Assembly (NCBI GenBank): GCA_963739345.1
Contig: CAVUAA010000001.1
Span: 434,001 to 498,000, forward strand
Reading direction: 5' to 3'
Length of the DNA stretch: 64,000 nt
DNA from: CAVUAA01 sp963739345
GTDB taxonomy: Bacteria > Chlamydiota > Chlamydiia > Chlamydiales > JAFEGQ01
Shown here piece after piece: positions 9,523 to 17,660 of this stretch; positions within the stretch are counted from its first letter, which is position 1, and every line of letters starts with the position of its first letter. Under the pieces are notes generated by a model, which saw nothing but the letters and a program-made list of their open reading frames with translations, did no database searches and was not told where the DNA came from. The position numbers and the translations under genes were made by a program.

Positions 9523-9541
9523 CCTACCCTCCTTGGTATCC

Positions 9542-9704
9542 AACTAGTACCCCATCCAGAAAGTTCTGACAAGTTGAGCGCGGCTGACCTCCCAGATGCT
9601 TCGTTGCGCTGCTTCGGCGATGAACACATCGCCTCCATCGCGCGCCTCGCCTCTGGGGGTCGCGCCTTCTCAACTTCCCAGAACTTTCTGGATGGAGTAC
9701 TAGT
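9542..9704. repeat. Palindromic MITE-like element with 36-37 bp terminal inverted repeats
   Basis: The left arm 9542-9578 and right arm 9669-9704 are inverted repeats with about 33 matches of 37; the shared core is CATCCAGAAAGTTCTG. The inside is also partly self-complementary, so the whole 160-bp unit can form one long imperfect hairpin. It fills the gap between the two hydrolase genes. No protein is encoded. Confidence 0.8.
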
Positions 9705-9737
9705 CTATCACAATAGAGGATGGGATTCAAATAGTTA

Positions 9738-10379
9738 TTAGACGTTCGGCGTAAGGAGGTTAGAGACGGTGTCGTACGTCTCTTGGTGGTGGACCACGGA
9801 GAGGTGGCCAGCCCCCATGATGGTGGTTTGACGTGCAAGGGGTCCCACATGAACCGCCTCAATCGGGACGATCCAATCGTGAGAGGCCGCAATGGTGGCG
9901 AGGGTGGGCTTTTCCGCCTCCTCAATCGCCTCAATGGTAGGGATTAGTTTGTTGTAGAGCCACTTGATGCGGCCAATGGGTCGGAGCCGTCCGGCAATCG
10001 AGACCACCTGGTTTACCTCCACCTCTGGAGTGTTAACATACGCATATTGACAGGCGATCATCGCCCCTTGGGAGTGGCCGATTAGATCAACAGCCTCTGC
10101 ACCACATTCGTCCAGCACCCGCTTGAGCTGTTCCATCCCATCTTCCATACTGTGCGCCTTATAGGAATAGGTGTAGATGGGTCCAGTGTGGTTGAGAGAG
10201 TTGAGATGGTGGGCGAGCTTGGCCAGGTAGTGGGGAGCGCCGCTCGATCCGGGAATGAGAATAATTGGGCGGTAGGGTGACTTTTTCCTCTTGGGAAATG
10301 GGCGGGGCGACATGGCATCCGACACATACTTTACTGCCGATTTGACGTAATGCGCTGTCTGAAAAAATCCCCGAGCCAC
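9738..10379 (-). CDS. Alpha/beta-hydrolase, lipase/esterase-like (paralog)
   Basis: A 213-aa hydrolase with the same plan as its neighbour at 8830-9522: ILIPGSSGAP, nucleophile LIGHSQGAM, acid AASHDWIVP and histidine GAGHLSVVHH. The start is GTG 10379, preceded at short distance by AGGGGA. No signal peptide is obvious. The pair probably arose by duplication and has diverged in the N-terminal tail; the substrate is unknown. Confidence 0.75.
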   Translation of the reverse strand: MARGFFQTAHYVKSAVKYVSDAMSPRPFPKRKKSPYRPIILIPGSSGAPHYLAKLAHHLNSLNHTGPIYTYSYKAHSMEDGMEQLKRVLDECGAEAVDLIGHSQGAMIACQYAYVNTPEVEVNQVVSIAGRLRPIGRIKWLYNKLIPTIEAIEEAEKPTLATIAASHDWIVPIEAVHVGPLARQTTIMGAGHLSVVHHQETYDTVSNLLTPNV

Positions 10380-10492
10380 TACATCCCCTATTTGTGTTGC
10401 TTATGCAACAGCGCGTGTCTTCTCGGAAAGGAGTTCTCCGAGGATCTTCCACGTGTCATCGTGGTAGACAATGGAGGGTAGCGATCTGGGTC

Positions 10493-11047
10493 CTAGTAGC
10501 CGTGCGAAGAACCGCATCCACAGGACGACTTCACATTGGGGTTCGAGATCTTGAAGCCCGAGCCATGCAGGCCATCAACATAGTCGATTTCACAGCCGAG
10601 AAGGCGCTCATGCATTGCTTTGGGGATGTGTAGTGCGATCCCTTCAGACTCAATCGTGACATCATCGGGACGAGCCTTCTCTGAGTAGTCAAGGGAATAC
10701 TCATAGCCGTTGCAGCCGCCCAGCTTCTCTTCAAAGCGGACGCCCCAACCGGTCTTCTCCTCTTCAGCGAGGATGGAGAGGTACTTTTCGGCAGCGCGGC
10801 GGGTGATGGTGATCGTGTCGGCTGGTGCATCTTCCTCTGCGAGGATGCCGTTGAGGCTGGTGATGAGTCCGTCGATCTGTTCGTCGGCCATTCCGTGGCC
10901 GTACATGCCAGCTTCTAGTGTTTCCCAGGTGGAGGCTTGGCAGCCGGCACAGTGGAGGCCCGCTTGCGTCATCGCCTGAGCGAGTCGCTGTGCTTTTTGT
11001 GGGTAGGTGGAAAAGATGGCGTCGATGGTAATTTCACGGGTGATCAT
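10493..11047 (-). CDS. A-type Fe-S carrier (IscA/HesB) with N-terminal DUF1858-like disulfide domain
   Basis: A 184-aa two-domain protein. Residues 1-70 resemble the DUF1858/ScdA-N redox-disulfide domain (TREITIDAIF, then LHCAGC, Cys33/Cys36). Residues 78-184 are an A-type Fe-S carrier with the three expected cysteines (GGCNGYEY Cys112; SSCGCGSS Cys176/Cys178). The ATG at 11047 overlaps the ferredoxin stop codon (TGATG), so translation is coupled; the longer reading frame to 11086 is not needed. Role: delivery of Fe-S clusters to apoproteins, here paired with a ferredoxin. Confidence 0.85.
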   Translation of the reverse strand: MITREITIDAIFSTYPQKAQRLAQAMTQAGLHCAGCQASTWETLEAGMYGHGMADEQIDGLITSLNGILAEEDAPADTITITRRAAEKYLSILAEEEKTGWGVRFEEKLGGCNGYEYSLDYSEKARPDDVTIESEGIALHIPKAMHERLLGCEIDYVDGLHGSGFKISNPNVKSSCGCGSSHGY

Positions 11048-11310
11048 CAGAATTTTATCCTTACGTTCTCTTTTTCTAGGCGGCATTGGCAGGCGAGTCG
11101 CTCAAAATCCTTCTCGCCGAGGAAGTCTTCTTCCTCTTGGGTGTAGGGGGAGAGATTTTCCATTCCCTCTTCCACCTCGATCACGCAGGTGCCGCAGATC
11201 CCTTCCGTACAGGCGAAGGGGACCCCCGCCTCTTCACAGCTCTCTTGGATGGGGGCGCCATCTTCTAGTTCAATCTCGTCACCCGTATCATCGAATATCA
11301 GCTTAGCCAT
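11047..11310 (-). CDS. fdx: 2Fe-2S ferredoxin
   Basis: An 87-aa plant/adrenodoxin-fold ferredoxin. Cluster ligands follow C-x4-C-x2-C (Cys34, Cys39, Cys42), with the fourth at Cys74 or Cys76 in LACQC. It is highly acidic, as expected for an electron carrier. AAGGAC precedes the ATG. It is the first gene of a two-gene Fe-S operon; a ferredoxin of this type is conserved in Chlamydia. Confidence 0.93.
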   Translation of the reverse strand: MAKLIFDDTGDEIELEDGAPIQESCEEAGVPFACTEGICGTCVIEVEEGMENLSPYTQEEEDFLGEKDFERLACQCRLEKENVRIKF

Positions 11311-11344
11311 GACTAAACGTCCTTAACGTTAGTGGATTGAGAAG

Positions 11345-11373
11345 AGTATAGCTCTCAGGGACAATTCTGTCCA
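11345..11373 (-). promoter_or_regulatory. Sigma-70-like promoter for fdx
   Basis: Read on the minus strand: TGGACA (11373-11368), a 17-base spacer, and TATACT (11350-11345), 35 bp upstream of the ferredoxin start. Both hexamers differ from consensus at one position. Confidence 0.6.
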
Positions 11374-11532
11374 CCCCCATGCCAAAAATCCTCATCATTT
11401 ATTAAGAAATATTATTATGTCATTAATAGCCAATGAATACGCATCTGAGATAATAGGATCAACAAAGCGCACATGTGTATTGTAAGTATATTAATAGGCG
11501 GGCTTAGATAAAATAAAGGATAGGAGGCCATC

Positions 11533-11721
11533 ATGGGCAACGAAGCAGAATTTAGGGCGACGATTGCGGCGTTGGAGTCGCGGGTTGATTTTCTTGAGAC
11601 TGAGTTTGAGCATTTGGATCGGATGTTGCGCGAGTTTGGTTTTGATGAGGGGATCAAGACATTGGCTGGAGCGCTTAACGAAGCTTTGGACGTAGAGCGT
11701 CTTTACCGCCAAAACGACTAG
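11533..11721 (+). CDS. Small coiled-coil protein of unknown function
   Basis: A 62-aa acidic, helical protein with a heptad-like pattern (ALESRVDFLETEFEHLDRML). A strong AGGAGG is placed six bases before the ATG. It resembles SlyX-type short coiled-coil proteins in size and composition only. Its 3' third and stop codon are duplicated downstream as part of a 159-bp tandem repeat. Confidence 0.65.
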   Translation: MGNEAEFRATIAALESRVDFLETEFEHLDRMLREFGFDEGIKTLAGALNEALDVERLYRQND

Positions 11722-11971
11722 CATTAAGACTCAGATTGCCATCTTGGAAGTCGTACAAACGGATCGCTAACGTCCACTTTGGTGCCAGGCACCAAAGTGG
11801 ACGTTAGGGGGGTCAAGACATTGGCTGGAGCGCTTAACGAAGCTTTGGACGTAGAGCGTCTTTACCGCCAAAACGACTAGCATTAAGACTCAGATTGTCA
11901 TCTTGGAAGTCGTACAAACGGATCGCTAACATCCACTTTGGTGCCAGGCACCAAAGTGGATGTTAGGATTG
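11654..11971 (+). repeat. Two 159-bp tandem repeats, each ending in a perfect hairpin
   Basis: Unit 1 (11654-11812) contains the last ~68 bases of the coiled-coil gene plus 90 bp of intergenic DNA; unit 2 (11813-11971) repeats it almost exactly. Each ends in a 41-nt palindrome with 20-base arms around one central base (11767-11807 and 11926-11966). The palindromes differ at one position per arm, and the two changes compensate each other. This repeat fills the gap before tRNA-Pro. Confidence 0.92.
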
Positions 11972-12015
11972 GGGTTGGTGAATAATGGGGGAAGAGGGTA
12001 TGGTGTCTAGCTGAG

Positions 12016-12090
12016 CGGAGTATAGCGCAGCTTGGCTAGCGCGGCTGCTTTGGGAGCAGTAGGTCGGGGGTTCGAATCCCTCTACTCCGA
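12016..12090 (+). tRNA. tRNA-Pro (TGG anticodon)
   Basis: Cloverleaf with acceptor stem CGGAGTA/TACTCCG, discriminator A at 12090, anticodon stem GCTGC/GCAGT and loop TTTGGGA (anticodon TGG), and T-arm with GGTTCGAATCC. CCA is not encoded. The adk ATG begins at the very next base. Confidence 0.95.
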
Positions 12091-12696
12091 ATGGTGTACG
12101 ATTCTGTACTACTCTTTGGCCCTCCAGGATGTGGAAAAGGGACCGTCGGTAAGAGCTTGGCTCGTGCCGGCGGTCACTTGCATTTCTCGTCAGGCGATAT
12201 GTTCAGAAGTCTGGATCCAAGATCTCAGCTAGGGAAGATGTTCAAGTCCTACAGCGATCGAGGAGAACTAGGACCCGATGAGCTGACCATCGAGCTGTGG
12301 GAAGCCCACATGCAACAGCTTGTATTGGAGGGACGATATTTTCCAGAAGAGCAGCTAGCGCTGCTCGATGGACTCCCCAGGACGGTGCGGCAGACGGAGC
12401 TGATGGATGGGAAGATCAACGTGAAGGCGATCCTGCTGTTCGATGTCCCCGATCGGGAGGTGCTGATCGATAGGCTCTCAAAGCGGGCTCACAAGCAGGG
12501 GCGCGATGACGATGCCGACCCGGCAGTTCTTAAGCGGCGGCAGAGAGTCTACGATGAGGAGACTGCAGGGGTGATCGCACATTACCCACAGGAGCTGGTC
12601 TATCGGATCAATGCTGATCAGCGGCCGCTAGAGGTGTTGCGCGACATCATTAATAGCGTCGGTGACATTCTCTCCCAGAAGTTTCGCCTCGCCTAA
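12091..12696 (+). CDS. adk: Adenylate kinase
   Basis: Interconverts ATP + AMP and 2 ADP. The 201-aa protein shows the P-loop GPPGCGKGT (from residue 10), AMP-binding FSSGDMFR, DGLPRT (usually DGFPRT) and a short LID segment followed by RDDDADPAVLKRR. The zinc-finger-like LID insertion is absent, so this is a short-type enzyme. The ATG abuts the 3' end of tRNA-Pro, leaving no room for its own ribosome-binding site unless part of the tRNA serves. The 3' end overlaps convergent recF by 69 bp. Confidence 0.93.
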   Translation: MVYDSVLLFGPPGCGKGTVGKSLARAGGHLHFSSGDMFRSLDPRSQLGKMFKSYSDRGELGPDELTIELWEAHMQQLVLEGRYFPEEQLALLDGLPRTVRQTELMDGKINVKAILLFDVPDREVLIDRLSKRAHKQGRDDDADPAVLKRRQRVYDEETAGVIAHYPQELVYRINADQRPLEVLRDIINSVGDILSQKFRLA

Positions 12697-13707
12697 TTCG
12701 ATTTTGTAGATACGTTGTCCGTTTGCGAGCTGGGGGAGGGCAAGAAATGCCTGCCCGACGGTTTGGAGCTTTTGATTGAGCGCCTCTTTTCGATGATCGT
12801 CGAGGTTGGCGGTGAAGTCGTCGATGAGGAAGAGGGGGAGCTCGTCTGAGCGGTCGCGGAGCTGCTCCCACTCGGTGAACTTGATCGCCATCACACAGGA
12901 CGCTTTTTGCCCCTCGGAGCCAAAGAGGCGAGCGGGACGCCCCCCCAATGAGATTTCAAGGTCGTCGCGGTGGGGGCCGGTGAGCGTGTAGCCGAGCAGC
13001 TGTTCTCGCTGTCGGTGTTTGGCAAAGGTCTCAGCATCACAGGCGGTGTGCTTGTAGTGGAGAGTGAGCTCTTCGCCGGGGGCGAGCTGTTGCAGGGTGG
13101 CCGCGGCCGGCTCCTGTAGTTCTCCGACCGTCTTCAGTCGGGCCTCGGTCAGATAGGTGGCCGATCCGGCCATCTGTTCTTCCCACGCAGCAATCGTTGC
13201 TTCATCGCCGGTCCGGAGGAGCTGGTTGCGCTGTCGCATGGCTCGGTAGTAGCGGGCGAGGTGTTGCACATAGAGGGGATCGATCTGGGCGAGGTGGAGA
13301 TCGAGAAAGCGGCGACGAGAAGAGGGGGCGCCGGCAACGAGGTCGCGATCTTCTGGGCAGAGGAGGACGCCACGCATCAGGCCAAGCAAGTCACTAAGCG
13401 CACTCAAGCGAGTGCTGTTGTGAATGATTCGCCGCTCCTTTCCGTCATAGCCGATGGTGAGCTTCTGCGAGACGCCATGTTTGGAGAAGTGGGCCTCGAG
13501 AAAGAAGCTCTTAGCGTCATGGCGAATTAGATCAGAGAGATTGCCGGTTCGAAACGAGCGGCCGGTGATTAGGAAGTAAATCGCCTCAAGGAGGTTGGTC
13601 TTTCCTTGGCCGTTGTCGCCGCAGATTACATTGAGGCCACCGTCGAAATCGAGGGTGGCCTCATTGTAATTGCGAAAATTCCGCAGGACAAGTCGGTCAA
13701 GACGCAT
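12628..13707 (-). CDS. recF: DNA replication/repair protein RecF
   Basis: SMC-like ATPase that helps load RecA at gaps. The 359-aa protein starts MRLDRLVLRNFRNY and has Walker A GDNGQGKTNLLEAIYF, the PHRDDLEI motif and a Walker B region FLIDDFTANLD. ATG 13707 matches the family N-terminus and overlaps the dnaN stop by 11 bases; the longer frame to 13734 adds a non-homologous tail. The dnaN-recF arrangement is classical. The 3' end runs into convergent adk. Confidence 0.95.
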   Translation of the reverse strand: MRLDRLVLRNFRNYNEATLDFDGGLNVICGDNGQGKTNLLEAIYFLITGRSFRTGNLSDLIRHDAKSFFLEAHFSKHGVSQKLTIGYDGKERRIIHNSTRLSALSDLLGLMRGVLLCPEDRDLVAGAPSSRRRFLDLHLAQIDPLYVQHLARYYRAMRQRNQLLRTGDEATIAAWEEQMAGSATYLTEARLKTVGELQEPAAATLQQLAPGEELTLHYKHTACDAETFAKHRQREQLLGYTLTGPHRDDLEISLGGRPARLFGSEGQKASCVMAIKFTEWEQLRDRSDELPLFLIDDFTANLDDHRKEALNQKLQTVGQAFLALPQLANGQRIYKIELGEAKLLGENVTDAINDVAQHL

Positions 13708-14803
13708 CGTTGAGGCGCATCGGCATGAGGACAAAAAGTCCGGCCGATGAGTCGGTGATCACGCCTGGGTTGTAGGCGTCGGTGAGGGCCAGCTCAATCG
13801 TCTCATCCTTGCTATGTCTCAGGATGTCAAGAAAGTAGCTTGGATTGAAGGCAATCTCCAACTTCTCTCCCTCATAGTTGACAGGCATGCTCACTTTCCC
13901 CTCGCCAATATCAATCGTATTGGCGGTGAGGGTCAGCTCTCCATCGGAGAAGGTGAAGCGAACCGAGTGGCTCGAATCACTGGTGAACAGTGATACTTGC
14001 CTTAGCAGGGAGACCAGCTCATCTCTGTGGAGACTTACCTTGACTCCCTGTGTCTGTGGGATCACCTGCTCAACATCGGGGTATTCGCCCGATAAGAGTT
14101 TGGTAATGATGATCACCTGGTTCACCTCGATCGCCACCTTGTCGCGCATGAGATAGACCGTCGCCTCATCTTCTTTGTCGGCGCACACCTTGATCACCTC
14201 TTCCACCGCCTTGATGGGGAGAACAAACGCCCCGCCAAACGCTGGATCGAGCTCAACCTTAGCCGCCGTCTTCGATAGACGCTTTCCATCTGTTCCAACA
14301 AACGTCACCTCGCTGTCGGCTACCCGGCAGAGGACGCCGGTCAAAACGTAGCGGTTCTCTTCCCGGGAGACAGCAAATGCCACCCGGTAGAGCAGCTCCT
14401 TCAACAGCTTTTGCGGCAGCCGAAACTGCGTCGCCCCGACCAGGTCAGGCAACGACGGGAATTCGGTACAGCCCATTCCGTGCAGTTTGAAGCGCGATGC
14501 TCCAGCGACGATCTGTGAGATGTCGTCTCCGCTCGTCTGCGCCTCGACGTTCACATCGGGGAGCTCACGAACAAGTTGAAAGAGCCGTTTGGCCGGCAAC
14601 GTGGTCCGTCCCTCCTCCAAAATCTTCGCCTCAGTGAAGCAACGCATCCCGACCGTGAGGTCTGTAGCCGTCAATACCAGCTCGTCATTAACCGCTTCCA
14701 CCATCACATTAGAGAGAATTGGAATGGTAGCCCGTTGTGCGACAATGTTCTGCAGTTTAGCAATGAGCTCCTGCAACCGCTCTTTTGAGATGACAAACTT
14801 CAT
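13697..14803 (-). CDS. dnaN: DNA polymerase III beta sliding clamp
   Basis: Ring-shaped processivity clamp. The 368-aa protein begins MKFVISKERLQELI and has three clamp domains with conserved segments such as GTDGKRLS and a C-terminal FVLMPMRLNDA. ATG 14803 is chosen because AAGGAG lies 8-13 bases ahead and the family starts with MKF; the upstream extension to 14872 runs into a palindromic element. Confidence 0.96.
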   Translation of the reverse strand: MKFVISKERLQELIAKLQNIVAQRATIPILSNVMVEAVNDELVLTATDLTVGMRCFTEAKILEEGRTTLPAKRLFQLVRELPDVNVEAQTSGDDISQIVAGASRFKLHGMGCTEFPSLPDLVGATQFRLPQKLLKELLYRVAFAVSREENRYVLTGVLCRVADSEVTFVGTDGKRLSKTAAKVELDPAFGGAFVLPIKAVEEVIKVCADKEDEATVYLMRDKVAIEVNQVIIITKLLSGEYPDVEQVIPQTQGVKVSLHRDELVSLLRQVSLFTSDSSHSVRFTFSDGELTLTANTIDIGEGKVSMPVNYEGEKLEIAFNPSYFLDILRHSKDETIELALTDAYNPGVITDSSAGLFVLMPMRLNDAS

Positions 14804-14823
14804 CCGAGTACACTCCTTTACTT

Positions 14824-14985
14824 GACCCAGATTGCTATCCTTTCCTCCCCCTATGACGCCTGTTGTTGGCAATCTACTTCGCCTCGCTCCTCAGACACGG
14901 CTGGTGGCCACGCCGTTCATCGCGATGCTCGTATCTCGCTCAAAACCAGACGCCCTAGTGGAAGGCTAGGGTAGCAATCCAGGTC
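14824..14985. repeat. Palindromic element, family A, copy 1
   Basis: A 162-bp element with inverted ends GACCCAGATTGCTA (left) and the complement of GACCTGGATTGCTA (right). A central hairpin is flanked by GCTCCTC and TTCATCGCGATG. The same element, inverted and with a completely different central hairpin, occurs at 19760-19918. It occupies most of the dnaN-smpB gap. Confidence 0.85.
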
Positions 14986-15026
14986 TTGCTTCCCAACGCT
15001 CCGGCATTGTACCATCTTCGTTAGTC

Positions 15027-15500
15027 ATGGCCAAGAAGAAGAAAGATACCGGATCCGAATTGGTGCGCAACCGGCGCGCCTATCACGACTACGACATCCT
15101 TGAGACCTATGAGGCGGGCATCTCCCTCAAGGGTTCGGAGGTGAAGTCGCTCCGTGCCAATCACGCCTCCCTCCAGGAGGCCTACGTCCGTGTCATCCAC
15201 GGCGAGCTCTATCTCGTCGGCGCTTCCATCCAGCCCTATTCGCATGGGACCGGAATTTTTAACCACGAGGAGCGGCGCGACCGGAAGCTCCTTATGCATC
15301 GTTACGAAATTGCCCGCCTAAAAGCGTGGGTGACCCAAAAAGGGCAAACGCTTGTCCCCCTCGCTCTCTACCTTAGCAAGGGGCGGATCAAGCTCCGCCT
15401 TGGCCGGGCTACTGGCCGCCAAAAGGCCGATAAGCGGGCGGCTATCCGCGAGCGGGAAATCAAACGGCAGATGGATAGGGCGAAAAAAGAACATCAGTAG
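15027..15500 (+). CDS. smpB: SsrA-binding protein SmpB
   Basis: Binds tmRNA and the stalled ribosome during trans-translation. The 157-aa protein shows the SmpB core: RRAYHDYDILETYEAGI, LKGSEVKSLRA, LLMHRYEI, LVPLALYLSKGRIKLRLG and a basic C-terminal tail of RE/KR repeats. Length is normal. No clear Shine-Dalgarno is seen before ATG 15027. The stop is followed directly by the start of the transposase remnant. Confidence 0.95.
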   Translation: MAKKKKDTGSELVRNRRAYHDYDILETYEAGISLKGSEVKSLRANHASLQEAYVRVIHGELYLVGASIQPYSHGTGIFNHEERRDRKLLMHRYEIARLKAWVTQKGQTLVPLALYLSKGRIKLRLGRATGRQKADKRAAIREREIKRQMDRAKKEHQ

Positions 15501-15923
15501 ATGTCCGATACGTATACGCAAATTTATGTTCATGCGGTGTGGGGGACCAAGCGCCGTAGACCAATGATTGGGGAGGCGTTTCGGGCTAGGCTGCATGCCT
15601 AGATTGCTGGTGTGGGGCGGAATTTACACAGTACGTTCATTGAGGTTAATGGGGTCGAGGACCATGTGCACTTATTGTGTTCGTTGCCGCACCAGATCAC
15701 GATTGCCGATCTCATTGGCCGGATCAAACAGGCGTCGTCACGTTGGATGAGCGATCGGATCGCTCCCGATCCATTTGCGTGGCAGACCGGATATTCGGCG
15801 TTTAGCGTGAGTCGATCGGCGTTGCCGCGGGTGCAACGGTATGTTCAGCGGCAGGAGGAACATCATCGTGGTCAGACGTTCGTGGATGAATACGATGCGT
15901 TGATGCGTCATCACGGTTTGTGA
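15501..15923 (+). pseudogene. IS200/RAYT-type Y1 transposase with in-frame amber stop
   Basis: A 140-codon frame of the single-strand (HUH/Y1) transposase family. Visible are HAVWGTKRRRP at the N-terminus, the HUH motif DHVHLL, WQTGYSAFSVS, and the C-terminal helix RVQRYVQRQEEHH that carries the catalytic Tyr. Codon 34 is TAG (15600-15602), where relatives have Tyr or His. The rest is intact and open, so it is either a recently inactivated gene or needs amber suppression. It lies against a 309-bp palindrome cluster, the typical setting of REP-associated transposases. Confidence 0.85.
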
Positions 15924-15959
15924 TGATTGATTCCCCTAGTCGTTGATGTGTCACACCGG

Positions 15960-16268
15960 TTCCCCCAGTCGTAGATATCACACACAATCCCTGGGGCAAG
16001 CTTCGATGACATCCCTGTCATCGAATTTGCCCCGGGCTGCATCTGTGCAGCCCCTCCGGGGCAGATAAGGCTGCGACCGCTTCCTGCGGTCGCACATTAT
16101 TTAATGGCCTGGTGGAACAGCGATGAATATTGCGGCCTCTGTTGAGGCCGCCGCCTTGTGAGAGCCCCGGAGGGGCTCAACAGGGATAGCCCGGGGTTTT
16201 GCCGGTCGACGTCGGAGACGTTGATCGGCTTACCCCGGGAACTGTGTGTGATATCAACACCTGGGGAA
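15960..16268. repeat. Multi-hairpin palindromic cluster next to RAYT transposase
   Basis: Outer inverted repeats 15960-15996 and 16233-16268 share GATATCACACACA and flank at least four internal hairpins: TTCGATGACA/TGTCATCGAA; a GGCTGCA/TGCAGCC pair; TGCGACCGC/GCGGTCGCA; GCGGCCTC/GAGGCCGC. A partial extra copy of the left end lies at 15931-15959. No coding potential. The structure resembles BIME/REP clusters. It fills most of the 360-bp gap before the next gene. Confidence 0.85.
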
Positions 16269-16287
16269 AACGCATTAATGATTTGAT

Positions 16288-17622
16288 TTAGGCGAGAGAG
16301 AGCATGGCGCGGCCGAAGGGGGTGATGCGGAATGCATCGCCACCTTCGTAGGTGCCAATGGAGACGAAGCCGGCTTCGAAGAGGCGCTCGAAGAGGGCGG
16401 CGTGGATGTAGCGTTTTTCGTCCGGGGTGTATTGGGGGATGGCGTAGGACCAGCGGCGCCCCTCTTTGGTGAGAGCAGGGCCCGAAGTCTCACCGATGGG
16501 GACGTTCATGCCGGCAAGGAACTGGGCAAAGTCAATCCAACCCGTATTGGCGACGCGGGAAAGAGCCTTTTCCACCTCGCGGAGATTGCGCTCGGTGTCA
16601 AGGGTGGAGTCAACCGGTTCGGTGACGATGCGGTTTTCGGGATGGCGGTAGACGGCAAGCGCCTGGTCTTCGATCGTGAGGTCAATCCACTCAGCGGCCT
16701 CTTCGTTGAAGTGGAGCCGGTTGCCGTCGAGGCGGGTGAGGCCCAGTTGGCACAGCTTGTTGGTGATGTGGTCAGGCGTGTCGGTGGTGAGGGGACCCTT
16801 CTGAAGTCCCTCGAGACGGCTCCGCATCAGGGTGGCAAAGGCGAGGTCGCCAGGATAGGTATCGGTCACCGGTGTGGCGAGGGGGGTGGGGACGGTATCG
16901 CGGAGGAAGCGAAGATATTGACGCCACTCATAGAATGGGGTGACCACCTCCTTCCAATCGCCATCAATTTTGCGGTAGGAGAGGCAACAGACGAAGTTGA
17001 ACTCAAGCAGGAGGAGATACTCTTCAAACTTCTCGCGGGTGATGCCGTGCCGCTCGCGTAGCTCTCTTGCTCGGATCTTGGAGCCCGGGGCGGCAAAGAC
17101 GTCGTCGACGATTTTCTGCAGAACTGGATCATCAAAGTCGAGCTCGAGTAGGTAACGACGGAAGATCTTAGGGGTGGCGAGGTAGCGCTCAACAATCGAC
17201 TCAAAGATGTTGGTAGAGGTGCGGGGGATGGCGTACCAATTGGGAAGAACGTGAATCGGAAGTTTTTTGAGCAACGCCTGCACAAACTGCATATTGGGCT
17301 CAAAGTCATCATCGAACTTCAAAATTTGAAATTCGTAGTACTTCCGCATCTCCTTGTCGACCTTGATCATCTCGCCGGTCCGCTTGAGGAGGCCAGTTTG
17401 GGAGAGCTTGTCGACCACCTCGGTCACCTGCTCGATCTCGACGTCGAGGGTGGAGGCGAGGTTGCTCACCTGGAGGGTGAGGGAGGAGTGAAGAATTTCC
17501 TCCAACACCTGGACGTCAAAGATGGTGAAGTTGGACATGAGCAAGCGGTTCTCAATATCTCGCTTGAATCCGTAGTCTTCTAAATTGATCTTATTCTTTC
17601 GAGGAGGTGTACCACGTAGCAT
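16288..17622 (-). CDS. Conserved hypothetical protein with winged-helix-like N-terminus
   Basis: A 444-aa soluble protein, not recognised as a known enzyme. Residues 35-95 look like a winged helix (LTLQVSNLASTLDVEIEQ, VVDKLSQTGLLKR), and a second helical DNA-binding-like segment may lie near 180-215 (RARELRERHGITREKFEEY). The C-terminal part (TPDEKRYIHAALFERLFEAG) again reads like a winged-helix wing with a GGDAFRITPFG strand. No signal peptide or membrane segment. A strong promoter match ends nine bases before the ATG, implying an almost leaderless transcript. A transcription-regulator role is a guess. Confidence 0.7.
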   Translation of the reverse strand: MLRGTPPRKNKINLEDYGFKRDIENRLLMSNFTIFDVQVLEEILHSSLTLQVSNLASTLDVEIEQVTEVVDKLSQTGLLKRTGEMIKVDKEMRKYYEFQILKFDDDFEPNMQFVQALLKKLPIHVLPNWYAIPRTSTNIFESIVERYLATPKIFRRYLLELDFDDPVLQKIVDDVFAAPGSKIRARELRERHGITREKFEEYLLLLEFNFVCCLSYRKIDGDWKEVVTPFYEWRQYLRFLRDTVPTPLATPVTDTYPGDLAFATLMRSRLEGLQKGPLTTDTPDHITNKLCQLGLTRLDGNRLHFNEEAAEWIDLTIEDQALAVYRHPENRIVTEPVDSTLDTERNLREVEKALSRVANTGWIDFAQFLAGMNVPIGETSGPALTKEGRRWSYAIPQYTPDEKRYIHAALFERLFEAGFVSIGTYEGGDAFRITPFGRAMLSLA

Positions 17623-17631
17623 AGTACAAAT

Positions 17632-17660
17632 ACTATAGCTGCAGTGGAACTTAGGGTCAA
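17632..17660 (-). promoter_or_regulatory. Sigma-70-like promoter giving a near-leaderless mRNA
   Basis: Minus strand: TTGACC (17660-17655), exactly 17 bases, TATAGT (17637-17632). The ATG of the 444-aa protein is at 17622, about three bases from the expected transcription start. The -35 box overlaps the apbE stop codon. Confidence 0.6.

Noticed and set aside
11654..11971. CRISPR-like array
   Set aside because: Only two 159-bp units with no short repeat/spacer pattern; it is a tandem duplication containing a hairpin.
15931..16268. Rho-independent terminators for the transposase
   Set aside because: Multiple GC hairpins without T-runs and with matching outer arms fit a REP/BIME-like cluster better.
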